From Thermodesulfovibrionales bacterium (GTDB taxonomy: Bacteria > Nitrospirota > Thermodesulfovibrionia > Thermodesulfovibrionales > Dissulfurispiraceae): 64,000 bases of DNA. Below are positions 1-9,049 of the stretch, piece after piece. Made by a program: the position numbers and the translations under genes. The DNA lies in NCBI GenBank assembly GCA_020062545.1, contig JAGUWD010000020.1, positions 1-64,000 of the forward strand. The letters are read 5' to 3'. Numbering within the stretch: position 1 is the first letter of the stretch; every line of letters starts with the position of its first letter. The notes beneath the pieces are model-generated. The model searched no databases and was not told the DNA's origin. It saw nothing but the letters and a program-made list of their open reading frames with translations.

Positions 1-68
1 CAGGGAAGAAGTTTGTCGATGGCGTTATGAAGGATGAATCAAAGGCACTTGAAAGGATGGCCGCCTAA
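1..68 (+). CDS. C-terminal end of an unidentified protein (partial)
   Basis: An open frame enters from the left edge and ends with TAA at 66-68, one base before the next ATG. Only about 21 residues are visible (GKKFVDGVMKDESKALERMA and a final Ala). This is too little to name the protein. Its tight junction with the downstream permease suggests the same operon; in MacB-type systems the neighbour is often the ATPase or the membrane-fusion protein, but that is only inference. Confidence 0.55.
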   Translation, partial: GKKFVDGVMKDESKALERMAA

Positions 69-1307
69 ATGCTTTTTACACACTTATTGACAAAACCTCG
101 GCTTATCAAAATAATTTCCCAGTCAATCATGGCTGTAAGAGCATTCAAGCTAAGAACATTTTTCTGTCTGATAAGCGTGGCACTGGGTATTGCATCAATC
201 ACTGTAATTGTCGCTGCTACAGAGGGGGCATATAAAAAGGCACTTGATATTGTGGCGAGATTTGGTCCTGACTCTTTATTAATATTCGGCGGCAGCGAAG
301 AGGCAAGGGCAATAGGCCAGAGACAGAAGACCCTGACCCTTGATGATATAGAAGCTGTAAGGGAAGCCTTTTCAAGTGCATATCTGGTGGTTCCTCAAAC
401 ATCTGTAGGCAATACCAATGTTTCATATAAGGACAAAAAATACCAAACGCAGGTAATAGGCTCTACGAGCGACTACAGCCGTATATGGACATGGCCTGTT
501 ATACAGGGGTCTGATTTTACAGAAGACGATGTAAAGGGATTGAGGAATGTCGGTTTAGTCGGACAGCATCTGTTAAAAGAACTCTTTGGCAAAGAAGACC
601 CTGTAGGTAAATACATTCTTGTTAAAGGCATACCTGTCCAGATAGTTGGAGTATTGTCAGAAAGGGGGACTTCACCTTCCGGCCATAATCTCGATGACAG
701 AATTATACTTCCACTAACCACAGTAATGAGAAAGCTGCAGAATGAGACAAAATACGTATCTGCATTCAGGATAAGATTTCTTGATCAGGAAAATCTTTAC
801 ATCCATGCGGAAGAACTCAGGTCATTTCTCAGGCAGAGACATAAGATTTTAGACGACGAACCTGATGACTTCAGGATTGTTTCTCCGAAAGAGATAGTAA
901 AGTTCCTCGTTGCACTTACAGGCTCGCTTGTGATATTCCTCGGAGTCACAGGGCTTATCTCCCTGGTAGTTGCGGGATTTGTACTCGCAAATCTATTCTT
1001 GCTGTCTGTCAAGGAAAGGACAACAGAAATAGGCATAAGAAGGGCAGCAGGCGCAAAAAAGAGGGATATATTAATGCAGTTTCTTGGCGAATCGGTGATT
1101 ATTACGACTATCGGAGGCTTATTTGGATTTCTGTTGGGTTTGTTGTCTTCAAAACTACTCATGTTAATAGCACAGTTTCCGATCCATTTTTCATGGAAGG
1201 CATTTGCCATAGGGCTGTTCCTTTCATGGGCAGTGGGAATAGGTTTTGGTTTACAGCCTGCAAATAGGGCTGCAAATCTTAAGCCGATAGAGGCAATAAG
1301 AGGATGA
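69..1307 (+). CDS. MacB/FtsX-family ABC transporter permease
   Basis: The 412-residue protein has the MacB-type permease layout. An N-terminal membrane helix lies at about residues 32-52 (FCLISVALGIASITVIVAA). A large periplasmic MacB-PCD-like domain follows to about 275, then three C-terminal helices forming an FtsX domain (from SLVIFLGVTGLISLVVAGF). The motif ERTTEIGIRRAAGAKKRDI is the usual cytoplasmic coupling loop of this family. It would work with an ATPase and usually a membrane-fusion protein to export a peptide, lipid or drug; neither partner is in the window. It is followed 39 bp later by a paralogue, so the pair may form a heterodimeric permease. Confidence 0.85.
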   Translation: MLFTHLLTKPRLIKIISQSIMAVRAFKLRTFFCLISVALGIASITVIVAATEGAYKKALDIVARFGPDSLLIFGGSEEARAIGQRQKTLTLDDIEAVREAFSSAYLVVPQTSVGNTNVSYKDKKYQTQVIGSTSDYSRIWTWPVIQGSDFTEDDVKGLRNVGLVGQHLLKELFGKEDPVGKYILVKGIPVQIVGVLSERGTSPSGHNLDDRIILPLTTVMRKLQNETKYVSAFRIRFLDQENLYIHAEELRSFLRQRHKILDDEPDDFRIVSPKEIVKFLVALTGSLVIFLGVTGLISLVVAGFVLANLFLLSVKERTTEIGIRRAAGAKKRDILMQFLGESVIITTIGGLFGFLLGLLSSKLLMLIAQFPIHFSWKAFAIGLFLSWAVGIGFGLQPANRAANLKPIEAIRG

Positions 1308-1346
1308 GATAGAGTTTAAAGTGATGGGTATTGGAGTAATGGCTGA

Positions 1347-2570
1347 ATGAAAAGAATAACGCTTAATCTTAAAATCGCATGGCGGTCATTATGCAACTTC
1401 AGGATGAGAACCTCTCTTGCAGTGCTGGGCGTCTTTTTAGGCACATTCTCCCTGATCGTCGTATCCAACCTGTCGGATTCACTATCTAAAAAAACAGAAA
1501 TGGAGATAGAAAATCTTGGAAAGAATCTCCTCATCGTAAGAAGCGGCATCGTAAGAAGAGTTGCTTCAGGCACAAGGCTTCTAAGCGAGGCAACCACACT
1601 AACCCTTAATGATGCCAGGGCAATCGCATTTCAATCAAGGGCCATTAATACTATATCCCCATCCAGCAACAAACCATTTCCTGTGAGATACGGCAATATA
1701 ACACTTACATCTGTGCTTGTGGTTGGAGCAGTTCCCAACTATACAGAAATAAGAAATCACCATGTAAAAGAAGGAAGTTTCATTACAGAGAGTGCTAATA
1801 AAAACTTAAACAAAGTTGCAGTCCTCGGGAAAAGGGTTGCTGAAAAACTCTTTGGCGAAGAAAATCCTATTGGTAAGCATATCCTCATCTTCAGGGTTCC
1901 ATGTCAGGTAATCGGGATAATGGAGGAAAAGGGTGTTGATATCTCTGGGATTGATCAAGACAACCAGATATTCATACCGTTGAATACATATCTCAGGAGA
2001 TTTGTCAATAAAGATTTTATCAACACTATTTATGTTCAGGCTATGGATGACAAATCAATTCCATTTGCAAAGACAGAGATCGAAGAGATATTGAGGAAAA
2101 GGCATAAAATCGGAGGAGATAAGAAAGAGGACTTCACAGTAATAGATTTAAAGGATGTAATGGCTCTAAAGACACAGGCGACCTCGATGATAACAGTTTT
2201 AGGTCGAATATCAGCAGTGGTTTCATTCTTAATCGGAGGACTTGGGATACTGTCAATAATGATACTTATCGTCAATGAAAGGCGTGTTGAAATCGGCATC
2301 AGGAGGGCAGTTGGTTCGAGGAAAAGAGATATAATACTTCAGTTTCTCATGGAGTCTTCGTTTATATCTTTCATCGGCGGCATGGTGGGAGTGGCAATCG
2401 GTTTTATCGCAAGCGCTGTGATATTCCGCATATCAGAGCTTCCGTTTACAATCTCTCTGGCAGGTATCATGCTGTCTTTCGCTGCTTCTGTGGCTGTGGG
2501 AATATTGGCAGGAATATACCCTTCCCAAAAGGCAACCACTATACAGCCTGTGGATATAATAAGGTCATGA
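1347..2570 (+). CDS. MacB/FtsX-family ABC transporter permease (second copy)
   Basis: A 407-residue paralogue of the preceding gene with the same order: an N-terminal helix at about residues 25-45, a periplasmic domain with the KLFGEENPIGKHI segment that matches ELFGKEDPVGKYI of its neighbour, and C-terminal FtsX helices. The coupling loop reads NERRVEIGIRRAVGSRKRDI. Two permeases in tandem without a fused ATPase suggest an inner-membrane heterodimer served by an ATPase encoded upstream of the window. The 3' end overlaps the convergent DMT transporter gene by 6 bp. Confidence 0.85.
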   Translation: MKRITLNLKIAWRSLCNFRMRTSLAVLGVFLGTFSLIVVSNLSDSLSKKTEMEIENLGKNLLIVRSGIVRRVASGTRLLSEATTLTLNDARAIAFQSRAINTISPSSNKPFPVRYGNITLTSVLVVGAVPNYTEIRNHHVKEGSFITESANKNLNKVAVLGKRVAEKLFGEENPIGKHILIFRVPCQVIGIMEEKGVDISGIDQDNQIFIPLNTYLRRFVNKDFINTIYVQAMDDKSIPFAKTEIEEILRKRHKIGGDKKEDFTVIDLKDVMALKTQATSMITVLGRISAVVSFLIGGLGILSIMILIVNERRVEIGIRRAVGSRKRDIILQFLMESSFISFIGGMVGVAIGFIASAVIFRISELPFTISLAGIMLSFAASVAVGILAGIYPSQKATTIQPVDIIRS

Positions 2571-3401
2571 TTTTATTGTGAGATATCCTGAAAACAGTAT
2601 CATCGAACCGCCGATTATTGTTTTATAATTCACCGCCTCTCCCAGGAATACCATCCCTAAAATAATTGCGCAGACAGGCTCTAAATAGCCTAATATGGCA
2701 GTCTTGTTGGCAGTTACATCTCTCATGCCTCTGAAATAAAGAATAGGCGCGATAGTTGAATGCACAACCCCCATTACGCCGAATGCCCACCAGTTGAGAG
2801 ATTGAGAGGATGAGACAAATGGCAATAACATAGCGGCGATAAAGAGATTCTGGAAGAATGTCATGATCATTGGGTTGAAGTTCTGTGCCAGTATCCTTAT
2901 GACAATTATCAGTATTGCATAAGCAAACCCTGAAAAAAGCCCTGCAAGGATGCCGCCGGTGTTTTTATCGCCTGCAACCACAAGGCTGAAAAACTGGCTT
3001 ACAGAAATACCCAACATAATCCATAAACCTGCAGTGGATAGAGCAACGGCTATCAATACCTTGATGGTCAGTCTCTCTTTTAAAAATATTGGCGCAAGGA
3101 ATGCAACCATTACAGGCGCGGTATAATGTGTCAGAACAGCATTGGCAACGGATGTATTTTTATATGCGTAAAAAAATGAAAATGTATTGATCAGGCTGAT
3201 AAGACCAAGGACAAAGAGATGCAGAACACCCCTTCTTTCTGGCATATACTGCCTGAATTCCTTTTTTGTAAAGATTAACCCGATTAATGATACAGAGATG
3301 ATACAGGAAAAGAACATCAGCAGATGCACTGGCATGCCTGAAAGCTTTATGACAATGCCGAGTGAGCTCCAGAGGAATATGGCAGTCAGTATATAAAACA
3401 T
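2565..3401 (-). CDS. EamA/DMT-family transporter
   Basis: A 278-residue protein made almost entirely of about ten hydrophobic helices in two repeats, the pattern of the drug/metabolite (EamA, RhaT-like) superfamily. Typical features are the first-repeat segment NTFSFFYAYKNTSVANAVLT and the second-repeat YFRGMRDVTANKTAILGYLE followed by PVCAIILG. The substrate cannot be read from sequence; relatives export amino acids or metabolites across the inner membrane. It is convergent with the permease pair. The upstream gap to the NAPRT gene contains 7-bp repeats at 3400-3413. Confidence 0.85.
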   Translation of the reverse strand: MFYILTAIFLWSSLGIVIKLSGMPVHLLMFFSCIISVSLIGLIFTKKEFRQYMPERRGVLHLFVLGLISLINTFSFFYAYKNTSVANAVLTHYTAPVMVAFLAPIFLKERLTIKVLIAVALSTAGLWIMLGISVSQFFSLVVAGDKNTGGILAGLFSGFAYAILIIVIRILAQNFNPMIMTFFQNLFIAAMLLPFVSSSQSLNWWAFGVMGVVHSTIAPILYFRGMRDVTANKTAILGYLEPVCAIILGMVFLGEAVNYKTIIGGSMILFSGYLTIKS

Positions 3402-3413
3402 AGGTTATAGGTT
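3400..3413. repeat. 7-bp direct repeat, two units
   Basis: ATAGGTT ATAGGTT followed by ATA, over the start codon of the DMT transporter gene. The short gap that follows (3414-3488) shows no other feature. Confidence 0.5.
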
Positions 3414-3488
3414 ATACCTTAAGATGAGCGATTTATGCATAGGAATCGTTAATTTTGTTATTAGGTAAAAAATCTTTCTGCCCATTGC

Positions 3489-4652
3489 CTATAGCCTCTC
3501 GCCCATTGTCTGCAATTGATTTAAAACAAAACTTCTTATCTCTTTATGTGAAGGCATATCCATGAGATATTTCCCGTTGTCTATAACTGGTATGAGTACA
3601 TCCTCAAATATCGCACCGCATTCGCATTTATGTTGCTTATTATTGTGCGGGATTATGGTCCCCTTATTGCACGCAGGACATCTCAATACCCTTTTACTCC
3701 CAGACCATTTCCCTCTCTTGGCGAGTGGCTTGCCTTCGACTTCCATAATATCCATTGCATAATCAACAACAGGCGCATTGCTGATGGATGTGCCGATGCC
3801 ATAGCCATCCACCACCGGATTCAGAACAGGAACGTCTTCCTCTTTTATCCCGCCGCTTACATAAAATTTTATATACTTATATCCCCTGAGATCCAATTCC
3901 CACCTGCATTCCTCAAGAATTCTGTAAAAATTGCCCCTTCTTGAGCCAGGGGTATCGAATCGAACAGCAAAAAGCCTCTCGCCCATTGCCTCCGCTACAT
4001 TGAGACATTCAAATTTTTCATCGAGGAATGTGTCAATAAGTGCAACCCTTTTAAACTTCGGCTCTAAAACCTCATCATACGCCTTAATTGCATCAACTGT
4101 TGAGCCCATGCATATTATCAGCGCATGGGGCATTGTGCCCATCGGGTCTTCGCCGATGATTTCGCCTGATTTCACAACAGCCACGCCATCGCATCCTGCG
4201 ATATATGCATTCCTCTCAATCATAGGCGCAAGCACAGGGTGCATTCTCCTCGCCCCAAAACTGATAACAGGCCTATCACCTGCAAGCCTTTTAAATCTTG
4301 CCGCCTTTGTTGCAATACCGGATGCCTGACATATCAAACCAAGAATAGCTGTCTCATACACGCAGAAGTCCTGATACCTTCCCTCTATCTCCATCACAGG
4401 TTCATAAGGATAGAAAATAGTGCCCTCTTTCATCGCCCTTACCTTTACAGGTAGCTTTTTAAGCAGATACAATGCCTCCTCAAGTCCTGCAAATACTGCC
4501 CATGGATAGTTATCAGGGAAACTCTTTGCAATAAATTCAGCCTTTACAACAGGATTAATTCCCTTTGTCTTGAGAATTCTCAATGTCCTTTCGAAATAAA
4601 CATCCGTAATCTTTCCATTTAATATATCTTCAGGGTCTGCTGTATGAAACAT
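3489..4652 (-). CDS. pncB: nicotinate phosphoribosyltransferase with C-terminal zinc ribbon
   Basis: The 387-residue protein matches the nicotinate phosphoribosyltransferase fold, which makes nicotinate mononucleotide from nicotinate, PRPP and ATP in NAD salvage. Diagnostic parts are the N-terminal TDVYFERTLRIL, the substrate-loop motif VISFGARRMHPVLAP, and the C-terminal-barrel segment YGIGTSISNAPVVDYAMDI. The last 60 residues contain two Cys pairs (CPAC and CEC, about 25 residues apart) that look like a zinc ribbon, as in some short bacterial and archaeal NAPRTases. An AGGAAGGAGGG ribosome-binding site precedes the ATG. Confidence 0.88.
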   Translation of the reverse strand: MFHTADPEDILNGKITDVYFERTLRILKTKGINPVVKAEFIAKSFPDNYPWAVFAGLEEALYLLKKLPVKVRAMKEGTIFYPYEPVMEIEGRYQDFCVYETAILGLICQASGIATKAARFKRLAGDRPVISFGARRMHPVLAPMIERNAYIAGCDGVAVVKSGEIIGEDPMGTMPHALIICMGSTVDAIKAYDEVLEPKFKRVALIDTFLDEKFECLNVAEAMGERLFAVRFDTPGSRRGNFYRILEECRWELDLRGYKYIKFYVSGGIKEEDVPVLNPVVDGYGIGTSISNAPVVDYAMDIMEVEGKPLAKRGKWSGSKRVLRCPACNKGTIIPHNNKQHKCECGAIFEDVLIPVIDNGKYLMDMPSHKEIRSFVLNQLQTMGERL

Positions 4653-4735
4653 GCGCCCTCCTTCCTGAACTGCTTGTCTTATCGCTGTATCTGAAATATA
4701 ATAAACTCAAAAGCACAGAGAATCAATAGACTATT

Positions 4736-5971
4736 ATGGTAACAAAATATAGAGAAATAGATACAGAATCCCGTATTGCGATAGATGCAGACAAATTAAT
4801 TGTTGGCAAACGGCTTCCATTCGATGTATTTGTGAAAGACAGGGGTATTATCAAACATCTTTTTAATAAAGGAATGCCATTTACTAATATCTCAAAAGAA
4901 ATTCTCAAAGAAAAGGGCATATCAGAGGTTTATATATTAAACAATGAAAGCCATTCTATCGAAAACTACCTATCTGCAACTGCGGATAAAAAGATTTCTC
5001 CATATGACAACCCTGCGCTTTTCAAGCAATACTCATTTTATAAAGACGAACACTATCAGATAGACAAAAACCTTTTGCTTTCTAACACAAAAATAAACTT
5101 CAGCCTTTTTGTATTGGAAGGGTTCAACATAAAGACCATTGTTGAGGCATCAGAAAAATCGTCTGCTTTAATAACCGACTCTGTACTTGATGCAGAAGGA
5201 GACATTTTAATAAAAAAATCTGACATGCCCCTCTACCACAATTACATAAACTCTTTGCTCAAAGAAAAAGCTGCATCTGATAAACCAGATATAAAGGCTA
5301 TAGCAATAAAAGAAAATTCAAAAATAGTGATTAAGGATTTACTCGACGACCCGAGGAGCGGAGAAAAAATAAAAGAGTCAAAATTGCTCGTAAATAATAT
5401 GATAGACTGCATGTTCCAAAACAGGGATTCAATATATAACCTGCTCACACTAAGAGGCTACGACTATTATACATACACACATTCAGTAAATGTTGGAGTA
5501 TTGTCAATAGGGCTCGGAGTTGCTATAGATTTAAAAAAAGGCGATATAGAAAAATTAGGCATCGGGGCAATGCTTCACGATATAGGCAAAAGCGCCTTGC
5601 CCCACGAAATCCTGAACAAACAGGGAAAACTCGATGATATCGAATATAAAGTGCTAAGAAACCATGTCATCGAAGGGGAGAAGATCCTGCGCACCCATAA
5701 AGAAATACCAGAGGAATCCTTTGCTGCAGTTTTACAACATCATGAAAAACTAACAGGAAAAGGCTATCCATTTCAGTTGTCAGGAAATGATATAAAACTG
5801 TTCGGAAGAATAACGGCAATTGCAGACTGCTATGATGCATTGACAACGCGGAGACCTTACAAGCCGGCATTTACTCCGTTTTATGCATTATCAATCGTTG
5901 CAGAAGAGACAGGAGATTACGACCCTGATCTCTTAAAGACATTTATAAAGATGCTCGGCAAGATAAAATAA
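4736..5971 (+). CDS. HD-GYP domain protein, probable cyclic-di-GMP phosphodiesterase
   Basis: 411 residues. The C-terminal half is a clear HD-GYP domain: HDIGK at about residue 282 (LHDIGKSALPHEILNKQGKL), LQHHEKLTGKGYP near 335-345, and ITAIADCYDALTTRRPYKPA. These residues bind the di-iron centre and cyclic dinucleotide in characterised members. The N-terminal 200 residues have no domain I recognise beyond a DUF3391-like start (a predicted sensory region, IDADKLIVGKRLPFDVFV). No membrane helix is evident, so it is probably cytoplasmic. The stop overlaps the rarA start (TAATG), indicating co-translation, although no functional link with RarA is obvious. Confidence 0.88.
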   Translation: MVTKYREIDTESRIAIDADKLIVGKRLPFDVFVKDRGIIKHLFNKGMPFTNISKEILKEKGISEVYILNNESHSIENYLSATADKKISPYDNPALFKQYSFYKDEHYQIDKNLLLSNTKINFSLFVLEGFNIKTIVEASEKSSALITDSVLDAEGDILIKKSDMPLYHNYINSLLKEKAASDKPDIKAIAIKENSKIVIKDLLDDPRSGEKIKESKLLVNNMIDCMFQNRDSIYNLLTLRGYDYYTYTHSVNVGVLSIGLGVAIDLKKGDIEKLGIGAMLHDIGKSALPHEILNKQGKLDDIEYKVLRNHVIEGEKILRTHKEIPEESFAAVLQHHEKLTGKGYPFQLSGNDIKLFGRITAIADCYDALTTRRPYKPAFTPFYALSIVAEETGDYDPDLLKTFIKMLGKIK

Positions 5972-7230
5972 TGAATCTCTTTGAAGACGAACAAAAAACT
6001 ATACCGGACAGCAACGCTCCACTGGCCTACCGCATGTGTCCCAGAACCATCGATGAATATACAGGGCAGGAGCACATACTCGGCAAGGGCAAGCTCTTGA
6101 GAAGGGCAATCGAGGCTGACAGGATTACATCGTTGATTCTATACGGGCCTCCGGGCACAGGGAAAACAGCACTCGCAAGGGTAATTGCAGCAAAGACAAA
6201 ATCACACTTCGAATGGCTTAATGCAACCACAGCAGGACTTGATGATTTAAGAAAAGTTATTAATGGTGCAAAAACACGGAAGGCAAAGGGCATACGCACC
6301 ATACTATTCCTCGACGAGATACACAGGTTCAACAAACTTCAGCAGGATGCTTTGCTGCCAGATGTGGAGGAAGGCAATATCATATTAATCGCTGCCACTG
6401 TTGAAAACCCGTTCTTTTATGTCAATTCAGCCCTGCTTTCGAGGAGTCAGGTATTTGAATTAAAACCGCTCACAGAGGAAAATATCTTAAGTCTCCTGAA
6501 TAATGCAATTCAGGATAGGGAGCGCGGACTCGGTAATTTAAATATATACGCAGATGAGGATGCCCTGAAACATATTGCAAAGATGGCGGATGGAGATGCA
6601 AGAAAGGCACTGTCAGCACTCGAAATAGCTGCATTAACCACATCTCCGGCAACTACCTCTGATGAAAACGGCAGGATAAATATAACTCTCCAGATAGCAG
6701 AGGAGTCTATTCAGAAAAAGGTCATTGTTTATGACAAAAAAGGAGATCAGCATTACGACACAATATCGGCATTTATAAAGAGCATGAGGGGATCCGACCC
6801 TGATGCAGCAGTTTATTATCTTGCAAAGATGCTTTATGCAGGGGAAGATCCTCGATTCATAGCAAGAAGGATTGTTATATGCGCATCTGAGGATGTGGGA
6901 GATGCTGACCCTATGGCACTTGTAATTGCCACATCAGCACTGAGGGCAGTGGAATTTATAGGAATGCCCGAGGCGAGGATACCCCTTGCGCAGGCAACAA
7001 TTTACATTGCAAAGGCGCCTAAAAGCAATGCCTGCTACAAGGCAATAGAGGCTGCAATGGCGGATGTTGAGAGCGAGCAGACAATGGAAGTGCCTGACCA
7101 TTTAAAAGACAGCCATTATCCTGGTGCTAAGAAATTAGGACACGGCAAGGGCTACAAGTATCCCCATGATTACGGCGGTTATGTGGAGCAAGAGTATATG
7201 TCTAAAAAGAAGAAATACTACAATCCTTAA
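5971..7230 (+). CDS. rarA: replication-associated recombination protein A (AAA+ ATPase)
   Basis: A 419-residue RarA/MgsA AAA+ ATPase related to clamp-loader subunits; it acts at stalled replication forks. Walker A is GPPGTGKTALARVIA at about residues 59-73 and Walker B is ILFLDEIHRFNKLQQDALLP at about 111-130. Sensor 1 is AATVENPFF, and the C-terminal tetramerisation region is recognised by RMIVICASEDVGDADP-like text (here RRIVICASEDVGDADPMALV) and KSNACYKAIEAAMADVE. Length is normal for the family. The start overlaps the HD-GYP stop by one base. Confidence 0.93.
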   Translation: MNLFEDEQKTIPDSNAPLAYRMCPRTIDEYTGQEHILGKGKLLRRAIEADRITSLILYGPPGTGKTALARVIAAKTKSHFEWLNATTAGLDDLRKVINGAKTRKAKGIRTILFLDEIHRFNKLQQDALLPDVEEGNIILIAATVENPFFYVNSALLSRSQVFELKPLTEENILSLLNNAIQDRERGLGNLNIYADEDALKHIAKMADGDARKALSALEIAALTTSPATTSDENGRINITLQIAEESIQKKVIVYDKKGDQHYDTISAFIKSMRGSDPDAAVYYLAKMLYAGEDPRFIARRIVICASEDVGDADPMALVIATSALRAVEFIGMPEARIPLAQATIYIAKAPKSNACYKAIEAAMADVESEQTMEVPDHLKDSHYPGAKKLGHGKGYKYPHDYGGYVEQEYMSKKKKYYNP

Positions 7231-7236
7231 AACCTG

Positions 7237-7443
7237 AATTACGCAAAGTATGGCAACAGGTATGTATCAAAGCCTTTACAAAGTCGTTGTTCTTTGTGCA
7301 TATCAAAAGACTATTAAAGCATTTGCCTAAACAGATAGTAATGTAGTAGGTGACGGATTCAAGAGGATGCTTTACAATGTTCTAAAGTGTAAAGTCTTTT
7401 CAGCACACCTGTTACCATATGCACTGTAATACTTGTGTAATTT
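7237..7443. repeat. intergenic region bounded by degenerate inverted repeats
   Basis: The 215-bp gap between two convergent genes holds no ORF. Its two ends are related in inverted orientation: TATGGCAACAGGT at 7249-7261 matches the complement of ACCTGTTACCATA at 7408-7420 (12 of 13). Further out, AATTACGCAAAGTAT is related to the complement of the segment around 7424-7441. It could be a decayed miniature element or a transcript-end structure; there is no clear T-tract. Confidence 0.35.
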
Positions 7444-7445
7444 GG

Positions 7446-7970
7446 TTAAACTAAATTTACTCCCATTACATTTTTCATTATGCGAAGCGCAGCCTCATGG
7501 TCTTCTTCCGAAAGCCCTGCAACGCCGTCCTTTACAACCGTAACCTTATAATCCCTTAATACCGCATCAGATGCAGTGAACATAACGCATATATGCGTAA
7601 CGCAGCCTGTCAATCTTAGACTCTCAATTCCAAGCACTTTTAAAGTCTCATCCAGTATTGTGTTATAAAATCCGGAATAGGTGGTCTTTTCGATTATGAT
7701 GTCATCGACTTGCGGTTTTAATTCATCCACAACCTGAGCGCCCGCTGTCCCTTTAACTGCATGTACAGGCCATCCGAATTTGGAAAACTCTTTATCATCC
7801 GGCTCATGGGCGTCGCATACGTATATAACAGGTTTGCCCTCTTCCCTCGCTGCTTCGATTTCCCTTTTTATTGTGGGGATAATTTTTCTTGTTTCAGGCA
7901 CCTCAAGGGGAGCGCCTTGAAGTACAAAGTCGTTGAGCATATCGATAATTAAGAGCGCCTCTTTTGGCAT
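7446..7970 (-). CDS. isochorismatase-family cysteine hydrolase (nicotinamidase-like)
   Basis: A 174-residue cysteine hydrolase of the isochorismatase/nicotinamidase superfamily. The catalytic triad is visible as Asp10 (LLIIDMLNDF), Lys95 (IIEKTTYSGF) and Cys128 in TGCVTHICVMFTA. Family members hydrolyse amides such as nicotinamide or N-carbamoyl compounds. A nicotinamidase role would fit the NAPRT gene 3 kb away, but substrate-specific residues cannot be judged by eye. It is the last gene of a minus-strand cluster with coaD and rsmD, 6 bp after coaD. Confidence 0.82.
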   Translation of the reverse strand: MPKEALLIIDMLNDFVLQGAPLEVPETRKIIPTIKREIEAAREEGKPVIYVCDAHEPDDKEFSKFGWPVHAVKGTAGAQVVDELKPQVDDIIIEKTTYSGFYNTILDETLKVLGIESLRLTGCVTHICVMFTASDAVLRDYKVTVVKDGVAGLSEEDHEAALRIMKNVMGVNLV

Positions 7971-7976
7971 TGGTCT

Positions 7977-8474
7977 CTACTCCACAATATCCTCGATTAC
8001 CTTGAACTTCTCCTTCAGTGCCCTTTCAACAACATCAGGCACAAGTCCCTTCACAGAGCCTCCGAAGGATGCCACCTCCTTAACAATGGTGGATGTAAGA
8101 AAGGAAAATTCTTCTGATGGCATCATAAAGACAGTCTCTATGTTCATATCAAGCCTTCTGTTCATCAGCGCCATCTGAAGCTCGTATTCGAAATCAGATA
8201 CAGCCCTTAAACCCCTTATAATCGCAACACCCTCCCTGTTCCTCACGTAATCGACAAGAAGTCCATTGAATGCCTCTATCCTCACATTTTTACAATCCTT
8301 GACCGCCTCCCTTATGAGCCTCAACCTCTCTTCGAGTATAAAAAGGGGCTGCTTCTTAGGACTTGGGGCGACCGCTATTATAATTTCATCAAATATCCTC
8401 AACCCACGCTCAATGAGATCGAGATGTCCGTTTGTTATCGGGTCGAATGTTCCGGGATAAATGCCTAATCTCAT
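7977..8474 (-). CDS. coaD: pantetheine-phosphate adenylyltransferase
   Basis: A 165-residue CoaD that adenylylates 4'-phosphopantetheine to dephospho-CoA. It carries the nucleotidyltransferase motif GTFDPITNGHLDLIERGL at residues 8-25, the RGLRAVSDFEYELQMALMNR segment, and the closing TSTIVKEVASFGG. The length matches the family (about 160). The start overlaps the rsmD stop by 4 bp; rsmD-coaD is a very common bacterial gene pair. Confidence 0.95.
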   Translation of the reverse strand: MRLGIYPGTFDPITNGHLDLIERGLRIFDEIIIAVAPSPKKQPLFILEERLRLIREAVKDCKNVRIEAFNGLLVDYVRNREGVAIIRGLRAVSDFEYELQMALMNRRLDMNIETVFMMPSEEFSFLTSTIVKEVASFGGSVKGLVPDVVERALKEKFKVIEDIVE

Positions 8475-9049
8475 AAAATATTTTCCTTTTCCTTTCTGTA
8501 AAGTGTTAGTGATGTATCTCCATACTTATAAGTTTTTATAAGCCTTAAACTCCCTATTTCCGATAGCAATTTCTTTTTGGAAGAATGTTCAGCAATCACA
8601 ACTCCATTATCCCCTAAAATACCTCTCTCGTCAATTAACGGTAAAACCATATCAAGCTCTCCGGAGGCATAAGGCGGATCAACAAAAATGATATCAAAAA
8701 CAGACTCGGATTTTTTTATAAAATTTGAAGCCCTGTCTTTAACGACTTCGGCCCTGTCCTTGAAACCGAACTTTCCTATCAACTCTTTTATAATGTTAAT
8801 TCTCAAAGAGTTGTCATCGACAAAAAATACTTTTCCGGCGCCTCTGCTCAATGCCTCTATTCCGACAGCGCCTGTGCCTGCATAAAGGTCTAAAAATACG
8901 GCATCGATTATCCTGTCTCCGAGGATATTAAAAATTGCCTGTCTTACCTTTGCAGAAGTCGGTCTTAATTCATCTTCCTCGCCCTTTTTTACAAAGGCAT
9001 TTCTAAGTCCAACCTTTCTTCCCTTTGCGATGCCACCGGAGATTCTCAT
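8471..9049 (-). CDS. rsmD: 16S rRNA (guanine(966)-N2)-methyltransferase RsmD
   Basis: 192 residues, N-terminal MRISGGIAKGRKV as in RsmD proteins. The SAM-binding motif FLDLYAGTGAVGIEALSRGA lies near residues 52-72 and the catalytic DPPY motif in IIFVDPPYASGELD. It methylates a guanine of 16S rRNA in 30S assembly. It is coupled to coaD downstream (4-bp overlap) and to the DUF2301 gene upstream (4-bp overlap). Confidence 0.94.
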   Translation of the reverse strand: MRISGGIAKGRKVGLRNAFVKKGEEDELRPTSAKVRQAIFNILGDRIIDAVFLDLYAGTGAVGIEALSRGAGKVFFVDDNSLRINIIKELIGKFGFKDRAEVVKDRASNFIKKSESVFDIIFVDPPYASGELDMVLPLIDERGILGDNGVVIAEHSSKKKLLSEIGSLRLIKTYKYGDTSLTLYRKEKENIL

